NCBI RefSeq assembly: GCF_003479405.1
Contig: NZ_QUHB01000010.1
Location: 41,690 to 105,689 of the forward strand
Reading direction: 5' to 3'
Length of the DNA: 64,000 nucleotides
Source: Eubacterium sp. AF16-48
GTDB lineage: Bacteria; Bacillota; Clostridia; Lachnospirales; Lachnospiraceae
Shown here one piece after another: positions 48,012-56,566 of this stretch. A program made the translations under genes and the position numbers. Under the pieces are notes generated by a model. That model was not told the DNA's origin. It did not search any database and was given only the letters and a program-made list of their open reading frames with translations. Positions within the stretch are counted from its first letter, which is position 1; every line of letters starts with the position of its first letter.

Positions 48012-49154
48012 ATGGACAAAAAGATTTTAGTGACAAGATCATCCATGCCGCCTTTTGAGGAATATGCAGATGAAATAAAGGATATGTGGGACACCCATTG
48101 GCTTACTAATATGGGTGTAAAGCACAAGCAGTTAGAAAAGGATCTGGCAGATTATCTTGGGATATCAAAAGAGAATATTGCATTGTTTGTAAACGGTCAT
48201 CAGGCATTAGAATGTATTTTGGAAGCTTTTCAGTTAGGAAAAGAAAAGAATGCCTGGGGAGAACCTAAAAATGAGGTAATTACAACACCATTTACTTTTG
48301 CATCAACTACCCATGCCATTGTGCGCAAGGGGTTAAAACCGGTATTTTGCGATATTAAGGAAGATGATTACACCCTTGATCCGGACAAAATAGAAGCATT
48401 GATAACAGACAGAACCTGTGCAATAGTTCCGGTTCATGTATACGGAAATCTTTGTGACACGGAAAAAATTGAAAAGATTGCAAAGAAACATAATCTTAAG
48501 GTGATTTATGATGCGGCTCATGCCTTTAGCGTGGAAAAAAACGGGGTAAGCAGTGCAATATTTGGGGATGCCTCAATGTTCAGCTTTCATGCCACTAAGG
48601 TATTTAATACTATAGAAGGCGGCGCGGTATGCTTTAAGGATTCATCCATGAAGAAGGTATTAAACGAATGGAAGAACTTTGGCATTACAGGTCCGGAAAC
48701 TACTGAATTTATAGGTGGGAATGCCAAAATGAATGAATTTGCGGCGGCTATGGGAATCTGTAATTTAAGGCATCTAGACCATGAGATAGAGAAGAGAAAA
48801 CGGGTTTTTGAACAGTATGTTAAAAATCTCTATGGAGTTGCAGGAATAAAACTGAACCTTGGTCAAAACGCAGTAAAAAGCAACTATGCTTATTTTCCGG
48901 TTTTATTTGACAAAGATAAATTCGGAAAAAGCAGGGATGAAGTATTTGATTTGCTGGCAGAACATGGAATTGGAGCAAGGAAATATTTCTATCCTTTAAC
49001 TAATTCTTATGAATGTTATGAGGGAATGTTTGATGTTAAAGATACTCCTGTGGCTTATAAAGTATCTTTACAGGTGCTTACATTACCAATATATTCAGAT
49101 TTGAAAATAGATGACGTAGACAGGATTTGTGAAATTATTCTAAATAATTGTTAA
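48012..49154 (+). CDS. DegT/DnrJ/EryC1-family sugar aminotransferase
   Basis: The 380-residue PLP enzyme has NGHQALECILEAFQLG, TTPFTFASTTHAIV, VPVHVYGNLCD, YDAAHAFSV (Asp167) and the PLP lysine Lys196 in FSFHATKVFNTIEGG. It should transfer an amino group to a keto-sugar nucleotide. The motif around the lysine is like that of 4-aminotransferases using dTDP-4-keto-6-deoxyglucose; RfbA and RfbB in this locus would supply that substrate. AGGGAGG precedes the ATG 15 bp after the hydro-lyase gene. Product assignment is inferred. Confidence 0.88.
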   Translation: MDKKILVTRSSMPPFEEYADEIKDMWDTHWLTNMGVKHKQLEKDLADYLGISKENIALFVNGHQALECILEAFQLGKEKNAWGEPKNEVITTPFTFASTTHAIVRKGLKPVFCDIKEDDYTLDPDKIEALITDRTCAIVPVHVYGNLCDTEKIEKIAKKHNLKVIYDAAHAFSVEKNGVSSAIFGDASMFSFHATKVFNTIEGGAVCFKDSSMKKVLNEWKNFGITGPETTEFIGGNAKMNEFAAAMGICNLRHLDHEIEKRKRVFEQYVKNLYGVAGIKLNLGQNAVKSNYAYFPVLFDKDKFGKSRDEVFDLLAEHGIGARKYFYPLTNSYECYEGMFDVKDTPVAYKVSLQVLTLPIYSDLKIDDVDRICEIILNNC

Positions 49155-49270
49155 AACAAATAATGAAAAATATATAAAATGTGCATACATAAATTGATAA
49201 ATAAAAAAATATGAAACATAGGTGTTATATTTTTACCAAGGTACTCATATTTTTTTGTGAAAAATTTATA

Positions 49271-49299
49271 TTTAAGTCTTTAAAAAAATTTGGTAATAT
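49271..49299 (+). promoter_or_regulatory. Possible promoter of the Ig-repeat protein gene
   Basis: TTTAAG (49271-49276) and TAATAT (49294-49299) are 17 bp apart, 53 bases before the start. The GGTAATAT word is repeated at 49292 and 49301. The 197-bp gap is the longest within the locus, which favours a separate promoter, but the match is weak. Confidence 0.35.
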
Positions 49300-49351
49300 G
49301 GTAATATAACTCATATGGTTATGTCCGAGTTAAAAGGAAGGAGAAGGTATA

Positions 49352-51034
49352 ATGAAGAAATTTTTAGCAATTTTATTCTCGGTAGTGGTAACATTAGGCG
49401 CGATCACAGTTTTGGGGGCAAACGTAAATGATCCATATGAATTCGACGGAGACGTTATAACTAACCCGTTCTGGTGGTTATATACAACGGAAGCTCCAGA
49501 GACAGAAACAGAACCGACTACAGTTGGAGCAAACTGGGTTTTGGTAGGACAGAATTCAAACAATAATTACTACTATGACAAAGCAAACATGACAGTTAAT
49601 GAGGTGGTTAGCATTCAGCAGCCTGGATGGGCATCTGAGTTAGGTATTTACCTTAACGTATCTGAAGCAATCACAAGTGTAACAGTGAACGGCGTTTCAC
49701 AGAACGTAGCATCAATTGACGGAGCAGGTGCAGTAGTATACTTATCAGCACTTACTCAGGATGTAAACGAAGTTATTGTTAAGTATGGTAACAATACAGC
49801 AAAAGTTTTATTTAAGAAGGAAGCACTTTCTGAAACAGAGGCTCCAACAGAGAAGCCAACAGAAGCTCCTACAGAGGCTCCAACAGAGAAGCCAACAGTA
49901 GCACCTGTTGAGTTAAAGATTACAAGCCAGCCACAGAACCTTACAGCTAAGGCTGGTGAAAAGGCAGTATTTAGCCTTAAAGCAGAAGGTGAAGGACTTA
50001 CATATCAGTGGCAGGTATTTAGTTCATCAAATGTATGGGCTAATACATCAATTGCAGGAAATAAGACAAACAGAATTTCATTTACAATACCTGCATCATA
50101 CAAGACAAAGCAGTACAGATGTATCGTTAGCGATAAGTATGGAAACAGCGTTACATCAGATGTTGCAGTATTGACAGTTGGTGAAACAGTTGAAGGCTTA
50201 ACAATTACAAAACAGCCACAGAGCATTACAGCACCTGTTGGAAAGAAAGTAAGCTTTAATGTTGTTGCAGCAGGAAGCGATAAGATTACATATCAGTGGC
50301 AGACAAGTTCTAACGGAACAACATGGAAGAACACAAAAGTTGCAGGTCATAATACAGCAAAGATCACATTAACAATTCCTGCAACATATACAGTAAAATA
50401 TTACAGAGTAATAGTTACAGATGCTACAACAGGTAAGTCAGTTACATCTGATGCAGCAAAACTTACAGTTGGTAATAGAAATTTAGCTATAACATCACAG
50501 CCTGCTAACGTTACAGCAGGAGCAGGAAATAAGGCAACATTTAAGGTTGTAGCAACAGGAACAGGTCTTACATATCAGTGGCAGACAAGTTCTGATGGAA
50601 CAACATGGAATAATACTAAGGTTTCAGGACACAATACAGATACAATTTCATTGGTAATTCCTGCATCATACAAGGTAAAATACTACAGAGTAATAGTTAC
50701 AGATGTAACAGGAGCAAGTGTTACATCAAGTGCAGCTAAGTTAACAGTTGGAAAAGAAGGATTAGCTATAACATCACAGCCAAAGGATTTAGTAGCAAAG
50801 GCTGGAGCAACAGCTAAGTTTAGTGTAAGTGCAGTTGGTGCAAACCTTACATATCAGTGGCAGACACTTAACGCATCTGGAAGTTGGGTAAATACATCAA
50901 TCGCAGGAAATAAGACAAATACAATTTCATTTAAAATACCTGCATCATACAAGACAAAACAGTATAGATGTATCGTTAAAGATGGAAGTGGAAATACAGT
51001 AATTTCAGATGTAGCTACACTTACAGTACAGTAA
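49352..51034 (+). CDS. Exported protein with four immunoglobulin-like repeats
   Basis: The 560-residue protein has a signal peptide (MKKFLAILFSVVVTLGAI), an N-terminal domain (about 50-155), a Thr/Pro/Glu stalk (TEKPTEAPTEAPTEKPT near residue 170) and four repeats of about 94 residues from 190, 285, 380 and 473. Each starts ITxQP, has LTYQWQ and ends in VLTV or KLTV, as in bacterial Ig-like domains. Repeats 1 and 4 share AGNKTN and YKTKQYRCIV; repeats 2 and 3 share GHNT and VKYYRVIVTD. No LPxTG or membrane anchor is visible. It may bind the polysaccharide or peptidoglycan; unproven. Strong AAGGAAGGAG site; own terminator. Confidence 0.85.
   Translation: MKKFLAILFSVVVTLGAITVLGANVNDPYEFDGDVITNPFWWLYTTEAPETETEPTTVGANWVLVGQNSNNNYYYDKANMTVNEVVSIQQPGWASELGIYLNVSEAITSVTVNGVSQNVASIDGAGAVVYLSALTQDVNEVIVKYGNNTAKVLFKKEALSETEAPTEKPTEAPTEAPTEKPTVAPVELKITSQPQNLTAKAGEKAVFSLKAEGEGLTYQWQVFSSSNVWANTSIAGNKTNRISFTIPASYKTKQYRCIVSDKYGNSVTSDVAVLTVGETVEGLTITKQPQSITAPVGKKVSFNVVAAGSDKITYQWQTSSNGTTWKNTKVAGHNTAKITLTIPATYTVKYYRVIVTDATTGKSVTSDAAKLTVGNRNLAITSQPANVTAGAGNKATFKVVATGTGLTYQWQTSSDGTTWNNTKVSGHNTDTISLVIPASYKVKYYRVIVTDVTGASVTSSAAKLTVGKEGLAITSQPKDLVAKAGATAKFSVSAVGANLTYQWQTLNASGSWVNTSIAGNKTNTISFKIPASYKTKQYRCIVKDGSGNTVISDVATLTVQ
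49919..51031 (+). repeat. Four tandem DNA repeats of about 280 bp coding for Ig-like domains
   Basis: Units begin near 49919, 50204, 50489 and 50768. They share long words such as CTTACATATCAGTGGCAG. In pattern they run A-B-B-A. Confidence 0.8.
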
Positions 51035-51057
51035 TTTAGCAATTATATTAAGAATAT

Positions 51058-51090
51058 AAAGGGTTGTCATCTTAGTATGGCAACCTTTTT
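51058..51090 (+). terminator. Intrinsic terminator after the Ig-repeat gene
   Basis: A 13-bp stem with G-U pairs (51058-51070 with 51077-51089), a six-base loop and a run of T stop transcription inside the polysaccharide locus. Confidence 0.8.
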
Positions 51091-51184
51091 CTTTGACTAT
51101 GAGAATGTCAGATTTTGTGTTAGAATAGTATATTGTATGAACGAAAGTATTAAATAGTTGGTTGACGAATAAAGGAATCGGTTA

Positions 51185-52267
51185 ATGAAGGAAAGAAGCT
51201 CTAACTTAGAAATATTAAGAATAGTGGCAATGTTAATAATAATTGCGCATCATTATGTAGTGAATTCAGGGATTGTTCAGTTATATGATTATAGCAATAT
51301 AACAGCGAATATGATATTTCTGCAGTTCTTTGGATTTGGAGGAAAAATGGCAATTAACATATTTGTGTTAATAAGCAGTTATTTTATGTGCCAATATAAA
51401 CTGACATGGAAGAAAGTGTTAAAGCTATATTTGGAAGTGAAATTCTATGCTATTGTCATTTATATAATTTTTGTTATAACAGGATATGATGTTTTATCTT
51501 TAAGACGCATAGTAAGAGTTTTATTCAATATGATTTATGGTGTCAATGTTTCGTTTATGGGGTCTTTTTTGGCATTCTATATGTTGATTCCATTTTTAAA
51601 TCGGATGAGAAAAGCACTAAAGAGAGAAATGCATTTGAAATTATGCGGTATACTGTTGTTTATATATACCATTATATCCACGTTTTCCATAATGAATGAC
51701 ACCTGGAATTACATTGGATGGTATGTCACGCTTTATTTTATTGCATCATATATAAGAATTTATCCAAACAAGTATACACAAAGTATAAAATATGGAATGA
51801 TATTGATGGCGGGTTCATTGGTGCTGATATTTGCCAGTATTTTATGTGTGGATTTTGTTGGTTACAAAATTGCAGGTTTTGAACAGCCGTACTATATGGT
51901 GGTAGATAGCAACAAATTACTGGCACTAACATGTGCAATGGGATTCTTTTTAACTTTCAAAAATATTAAAATACGTAATAATAAATATGTAAATATGGTT
52001 TCGGCATCTACCTTTGGAATATTCCTTATTCACACCCAGGGAAGGGCAATGACAAGGTTTTTGTGGCAAACGGTTTTTGATAACTGTAAATATTATGATT
52101 CAAAATGGCTGTCGCTACATGCCGTTCTATCAGTTTTTTGTGTTTTTCTTGTATGCATGATAATTGATATGTTAAGAAAAAGGTTTTTGGAAAAGCCAAT
52201 AATGAATAAATTGTCTAAGATAGAGTCTCTTAATAAGGAATGTTTTGCGGAAAGAAAACAGAATTAG
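51185..52267 (+). CDS. Acyltransferase family 3 membrane protein
   Basis: The 360-residue protein begins SSNLEILRIVAMLIIIAHHY, with the conserved Arg and His of acyltransferase-3 proteins, and has about ten membrane helices. The C-terminal end is hydrophilic and lysine-rich. It likely O-acylates a sugar of the polysaccharide. It follows the Ig-gene terminator by 95 bp, where a separate promoter would be needed unless read-through occurs; I saw no clear promoter. Only a weak GGAATCGG precedes the ATG. Confidence 0.85.
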   Translation: MKERSSNLEILRIVAMLIIIAHHYVVNSGIVQLYDYSNITANMIFLQFFGFGGKMAINIFVLISSYFMCQYKLTWKKVLKLYLEVKFYAIVIYIIFVITGYDVLSLRRIVRVLFNMIYGVNVSFMGSFLAFYMLIPFLNRMRKALKREMHLKLCGILLFIYTIISTFSIMNDTWNYIGWYVTLYFIASYIRIYPNKYTQSIKYGMILMAGSLVLIFASILCVDFVGYKIAGFEQPYYMVVDSNKLLALTCAMGFFLTFKNIKIRNNKYVNMVSASTFGIFLIHTQGRAMTRFLWQTVFDNCKYYDSKWLSLHAVLSVFCVFLVCMIIDMLRKRFLEKPIMNKLSKIESLNKECFAERKQN

Positions 52268-52298
52268 TATATGAAAAAATAGCAAAAGAGGATTAGAA

Positions 52299-53303
52299 AT
52301 GATGGAATTATCTGTAATTATACCTGTTTATAAAATTAATGAAAAAATGCTTAGGGAATGCATTGAGAGTTTAACTAAACAAGATATTGCAGAAATGGAA
52401 ATTATAATTGTAGATGACGGCTCTCCCGATAACTGTGGAAAAGTATGTGACGAGTATGCGGACAGGGATAAGAACATTAAGGTTATTCATAAAAAAAATG
52501 AAGGTGTTTCAATAGCAAGAAATGTGGGAATTGAAACTGCAAGAGGGCAATATATATGTTTTGTTGACCCGGATGATAAAATCAGAAAGAAATCCTTAGG
52601 AGATGTATTGAACAAAGCAAGAGAAAAAAATGCTGATATATTATGCTTTAAATATATGGTAGCCGGTGAAGAAAAGTCAGATGATGGCTCATTAGATTTA
52701 AGAGATATTACTCCCGATATTGAAAAAATAAACAGAAGTATCCTGGAAATGAAGGACAATGAATATAACTATGGAGCATGTTGGGGAAAAATAATAAAAA
52801 AAAGTTTCATAGATGATAATAATCTTAGATTTGTTAGGGGAATACAAAAAGCTCAGGATAGAATATTTATGTTTGACTGCTATAATAAAAATCCTATGGC
52901 TTTTTCTTATGATTTTTATGGATATATATATACAACGGATAATGACTCTAGTATATGTAATAGGTTAAATGTGAAAATAGTTGATATATTGGAAAAAACT
53001 TATTATGAATTTAAAAAACATATTGAGAATATAAAAGATATTGATTATAGTTGTGAGTTGAATTATCTGCTGGTGGCATTCCTTATGGAGTATAATTATT
53101 TGATGTTGGGAAAGAAGGAATACAAAAAGAGAAGCCAGAGAGCCGGAGAATTAAGAAAAATTCTTGAAAAAGATGATTATCAAAATGCAATTAGAACGGT
53201 TGACTTAAGCAGAATGAGAAAAAAAAGTCAGGTTATGTGCCTGTTGCTTAGGCTTAAATTGTATTATGTCTGCATTTTTATGTTTGAAATATCAGGAAAA
53301 TAA
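52299..53303 (+). CDS. GT2-family glycosyltransferase
   Basis: The 334-residue protein has the full GT2 A-domain: LSVIIPVYKINEKMLRECI, IIIVDDGSPDNCGKVCDEYA, NEGVSIARNVGIETARG and the metal-binding VDPDDKI. It resembles the EpsJ/CpsI type of transferases. The C-terminal half is helical and species-specific, ending in a hydrophobic stretch. Two adjacent ATGs (52299, 52302) are possible, with AGAGGA upstream. Donor unknown. Confidence 0.9.
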   Translation: MMELSVIIPVYKINEKMLRECIESLTKQDIAEMEIIIVDDGSPDNCGKVCDEYADRDKNIKVIHKKNEGVSIARNVGIETARGQYICFVDPDDKIRKKSLGDVLNKAREKNADILCFKYMVAGEEKSDDGSLDLRDITPDIEKINRSILEMKDNEYNYGACWGKIIKKSFIDDNNLRFVRGIQKAQDRIFMFDCYNKNPMAFSYDFYGYIYTTDNDSSICNRLNVKIVDILEKTYYEFKKHIENIKDIDYSCELNYLLVAFLMEYNYLMLGKKEYKKRSQRAGELRKILEKDDYQNAIRTVDLSRMRKKSQVMCLLLRLKLYYVCIFMFEISGK

Positions 53304-53334
53304 AGAAGAATCTTTGAGGAAAGGTTAGATTATT

Positions 53335-54456
53335 ATGAGAACAATTCATATTATGAGAAAAGAGAAGTTTACAAAATCAATATCAGAATTTTATGATAAA
53401 TATTTTGCCAATGATGGACATGCAATACTGTATTTGAGAGAAGGTCAGGAGACTATGCTAAATGATAGTCTGTCTATAGAGCAAAAGGAAATGTTTTGGG
53501 ATTCTTCAGTTAAGTCTACGGTAAAACTTCTCAATATAGTAAAAAAATATGATTGTATAGTGCTCCATTCCCTGTTTTTAGATGATAAAGCTAAGGGATT
53601 ATTTTTATTAAACAGAAGTGTAATGAAGAAATTAATATGGATAGAGTGGGGGTTTGATTTATATTCATGGAGAGGAGAGTGGACAGGAATAAATAAGGCC
53701 ATCCATGAATACCTAAATACGACATTTAGAACTAAAGTTTATGCAATGGTGGGAATATTTCCACCTGATTGTGATTATTATAGAAACGAATATCCGGAAT
53801 CCAAAACCAAGGTATTTTATGCACCGTATTGTTCTGCAAAGGTGGCTAAGGAATTGCAGGATTATACACCATATAGACAGTTGAGGGATAGCAGAGAGAA
53901 GGGGCAGGAAATATACATACAGGTAGGGCATAATGCTATGGAAAGCCTCAACCATAAGGAAGTTCTCGATTCTCTAAAACATTTTGCGGAAGAAAAAATA
54001 AAGATATTTTTGCCTTTAAGTTATGGAAATGACAATGACAAATATGCAACGGAAGTTGCAGAATATGCGGAAAAGCTATTTCCGGGCAAGATTATGGCAC
54101 TAAAAGATTTTATGAAGGCAGATGAATATTTTGAATTGATGAAAAGAATAGATATTGCAATTTTTGATACGCAACGTCAGTGTGGATTGGGAAATATCAA
54201 TAGAATGGTGTGCAGAAATGTTAAATTATATATGCCAAAAGATAGTGTAATGTATAAGTATTTTAGGGAAAACGGGGTACCTATACAGGATTGCAATGAT
54301 ATTGAAAATCTAAGTTTTCAGGAATTTATTTCTGATTTTGAAATAACAGATCAGGAAGAATTTAACAAATTTATTTTACATTTTTCGGACATGTCTGCTA
54401 AGGTTGAAAAGTGGAAAAATATTTATAACAGTGTGACTGAAAAATACAATAGATAA
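53335..54456 (+). CDS. WecF-like (GT56) 4-acetamido-4,6-dideoxygalactosyltransferase family protein
   Basis: The 373-residue protein resembles the Fuc4NAc transferase family of enterobacterial common antigen synthesis: IVLHSLF, LIWIEWGFDLYSW, IQVGHNAMESLNHKEVLDSL, IFLPLSYGNDNDKY, LKDFMKADEYFELM and FDTQRQCGLGNI. WecF itself moves Fuc4NAc from a dTDP-sugar to a lipid-linked disaccharide on the inner face of the membrane. Together with DegT, RfbA and RfbB this hints at a 4-amino-4,6-dideoxyhexose in the polymer. Exact sugar not provable here. Confidence 0.85.
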   Translation: MRTIHIMRKEKFTKSISEFYDKYFANDGHAILYLREGQETMLNDSLSIEQKEMFWDSSVKSTVKLLNIVKKYDCIVLHSLFLDDKAKGLFLLNRSVMKKLIWIEWGFDLYSWRGEWTGINKAIHEYLNTTFRTKVYAMVGIFPPDCDYYRNEYPESKTKVFYAPYCSAKVAKELQDYTPYRQLRDSREKGQEIYIQVGHNAMESLNHKEVLDSLKHFAEEKIKIFLPLSYGNDNDKYATEVAEYAEKLFPGKIMALKDFMKADEYFELMKRIDIAIFDTQRQCGLGNINRMVCRNVKLYMPKDSVMYKYFRENGVPIQDCNDIENLSFQEFISDFEITDQEEFNKFILHFSDMSAKVEKWKNIYNSVTEKYNR

Positions 54457-54469
54457 AGGGGAATTTTAA

Positions 54470-55909
54470 ATGGATAATATGACAAGTAGAACGAATATTA
54501 CTAAAAATTTCTTTTGGAGATTCGCTGAAAGATGTGGAGCGCAGGGCATAGCGTTTGTTGTATCTATTGTTCTTGCACGTCTTTTAGCACCGGAGGCATA
54601 TGGTGTTATTGCATTGGTAACGGTATTTACAAATATTTTAAATGTATTTGTTGATAGCGGAATGGGCAATGCACTTATACAAAGAAAGAATGCAGATGAC
54701 ACGGATTTCTCAACGGTATTCTTTTTCAACATGTTACTGTGTATAGTTTTATATGCAGGGATGTTTGTTGCGGCACCGTGGATAGCGGCATTTTATGAAA
54801 ATCCGGAATTAACGGCAGTGGTAAGAGTGCTGAGTCTTACGTTAATAATATCCGGTGTTAAAAATGTACAGCAGGCATATGTGTCAAGGACTATGCAGTT
54901 TAAAAAGTTTTTCTTCTCAACATTGGGAGGAACAATTGGTTCTGCAGTTGTGGGAATTGCCATGGCATATGCCGGATTTGGAGTGTGGGCATTAGTTGCA
55001 CAGCAGATATTCAACCAAACAGTAGACACAATAATTTTATGGATAACAGTAAAGTGGAGACCAAAGTTAAAGTTCTCTTTTAAAAGGCTAAAGGGATTAT
55101 TTGCATATGGTTGGAAGTTATTGGCATCATCACTGTTGGATACCGTGTACAATAATATTCGCCAGGTAATAATAGGCAAAGTGTATTCATCTGCTGATTT
55201 GGCATACTATAACAAAGGAAAACATTTACCATATCTGGTAATCACAAATGTAAACGTTGCCATAGATAGCGTGTTATTTCCGGCGATCTCTTCTAAGCAG
55301 GATGAAATAGACAGGGTAAAAGCCATGACCAGACGTGCCATAAAAACAAGTAGTTTTATAATATGGCCGATAGTTCTTGGATTGGCGGCATGCGCGGAGC
55401 CGGTTGTTAGAATTTTGCTTACTGAAAAGTGGATGAAGTGCGTACCTTTTTTGAAAATATTTTGCTTTACATATGGATTTTGGCCTATACATACAGCTAA
55501 TTTGAATGCAATAAAAGCTGTGGGAAGAAGTGATATATTTTTAAAATTGGAAATTATAAAGAAGACAATTGGAATTATTTCTATTTTAATATCAATGCCT
55601 TTTGGAGTATTGGCAATGGCAATGGCATATTTGATAACTTCGCCGTTGAGCGCAATTGTAAACGCTACACCAAACAGAAAATTGTTGGGGTATAAATACA
55701 GAGAACAGTTAGCTGATATGCTGCCATCTATGTTGCTGGGAGCTTTTATGGCTATGGTTGTATATGCTATTGGAAAAATAAATCTAAATGATTTTGCATT
55801 GTTGCCAATACAGGTAATTGTTGGTGCTGTGATATACATTGCAGGAGCAAAGCTTTTGAAATTTGAAAGCTTAAATTATATATTATCAATAGTAAAAAAG
55901 AAGCGTTAA
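54470..55909 (+). CDS. Wzx-type lipid-linked oligosaccharide flippase
   Basis: The 479-residue protein has 12-14 hydrophobic helices and the polysaccharide-export motif blocks NFFWRFAERCGAQGIAFVVS, LARLLAPEAYGVIALV and FVDSGMGNALIQRK of the MOP (MviN/WzxC) superfamily. It should carry the undecaprenyl-linked repeat unit across the membrane for the Wzy-like polymerase. AAAGGGGA lies before the ATG, 13 bp after the WecF-like gene. Confidence 0.93.
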   Translation: MDNMTSRTNITKNFFWRFAERCGAQGIAFVVSIVLARLLAPEAYGVIALVTVFTNILNVFVDSGMGNALIQRKNADDTDFSTVFFFNMLLCIVLYAGMFVAAPWIAAFYENPELTAVVRVLSLTLIISGVKNVQQAYVSRTMQFKKFFFSTLGGTIGSAVVGIAMAYAGFGVWALVAQQIFNQTVDTIILWITVKWRPKLKFSFKRLKGLFAYGWKLLASSLLDTVYNNIRQVIIGKVYSSADLAYYNKGKHLPYLVITNVNVAIDSVLFPAISSKQDEIDRVKAMTRRAIKTSSFIIWPIVLGLAACAEPVVRILLTEKWMKCVPFLKIFCFTYGFWPIHTANLNAIKAVGRSDIFLKLEIIKKTIGIISILISMPFGVLAMAMAYLITSPLSAIVNATPNRKLLGYKYREQLADMLPSMLLGAFMAMVVYAIGKINLNDFALLPIQVIVGAVIYIAGAKLLKFESLNYILSIVKKKR

Positions 55910-55951
55910 TAGACTGTATACCTGTACTGGCAGGGAGGATGTTTTCAGATA

Positions 55952-56479
55952 ATGGATGAAATAATAGAAAGATTCTTTGAACATATAGAAACATTGCTTT
56001 TTAGGTTAATAGAAGCTGCCCCATTTGGAATTCCAATTAGCATATTGGTGATTGTATTAATGCTGGTATATGAAAAGGTATTAAACAGAAGGATAACAAA
56101 TAAGAAAATGTATATTGCACTGTGTATATACATGACAGTTATTTTATATATGACCTTATTTTCCAGAAAAATAGGAAGTATAAGTAAAATTGACCTGATT
56201 CCATTTAACACCGCAGGTGGTGTCAGGTATATAATTTTATATGCCGTTGCCAATGCTTTGGTGTTTATACCTCTTGGAACATTACTCCCTTTTGTGTGGA
56301 ACAGGGCAAAGAACGTTAAAGTATGCGTTCTTATGGGGTTTTTTATGAGTCTGTTTATTGAAACAATGCAACTGATTTTGTGTTGTGGAGTAGTTCAGAC
56401 AGAGGATTTAATAATGAATACCTTAGGCACGTACATAGGTTATATATTATACCGCGTAATAAAAAACAAGAGGGCATGA
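55952..56479 (+). CDS. VanZ-family membrane protein
   Basis: The 175-residue protein has about four to five membrane helices with the VanZ blocks LYMTLFSRKIG, IDLIPFNTAGG, NALVFIPLGTLLPF and FIETMQLILCCGVVQTEDLI, then LGTYIGYILYR. VanZ proteins are linked to glycopeptide tolerance and envelope changes, with no settled activity. GGGAGG lies 12 bases before the ATG, rather far. The stop codon sits inside a hairpin that may terminate transcription. Confidence 0.85.
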   Translation: MDEIIERFFEHIETLLFRLIEAAPFGIPISILVIVLMLVYEKVLNRRITNKKMYIALCIYMTVILYMTLFSRKIGSISKIDLIPFNTAGGVRYIILYAVANALVFIPLGTLLPFVWNRAKNVKVCVLMGFFMSLFIETMQLILCCGVVQTEDLIMNTLGTYIGYILYRVIKNKRA

Positions 56480-56490
56480 AGTGCTCTCTT
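56468..56490 (+). terminator. Hairpin over the VanZ-gene stop codon
   Basis: AAGAGGGCA (56468-56476) pairs with TGCTCTCTT (56482-56490), one G-U pair, five-base loop. The T tail is short, so termination may be partial. It precedes the rhamnose genes. Confidence 0.55.
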
Positions 56491-56566
56491 TAATTGACTA
56501 TTGAAAGCCTATTTTATAAATGATAAAATATCATAGAATAAATATAAAAAACAAAGGAAGTCAGAT

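Noticed and set aside
49919..51031. Regular repeats that could suggest a CRISPR array
   Set aside because: Units are about 280 bp, diverged and coding for Ig-like domains; no short identical repeats with unique spacers.
55207..55839. Minus-strand frame of 210 codons
   Set aside because: Antisense to the Wzx flippase; long only because of the codon bias of the membrane protein on the other strand.
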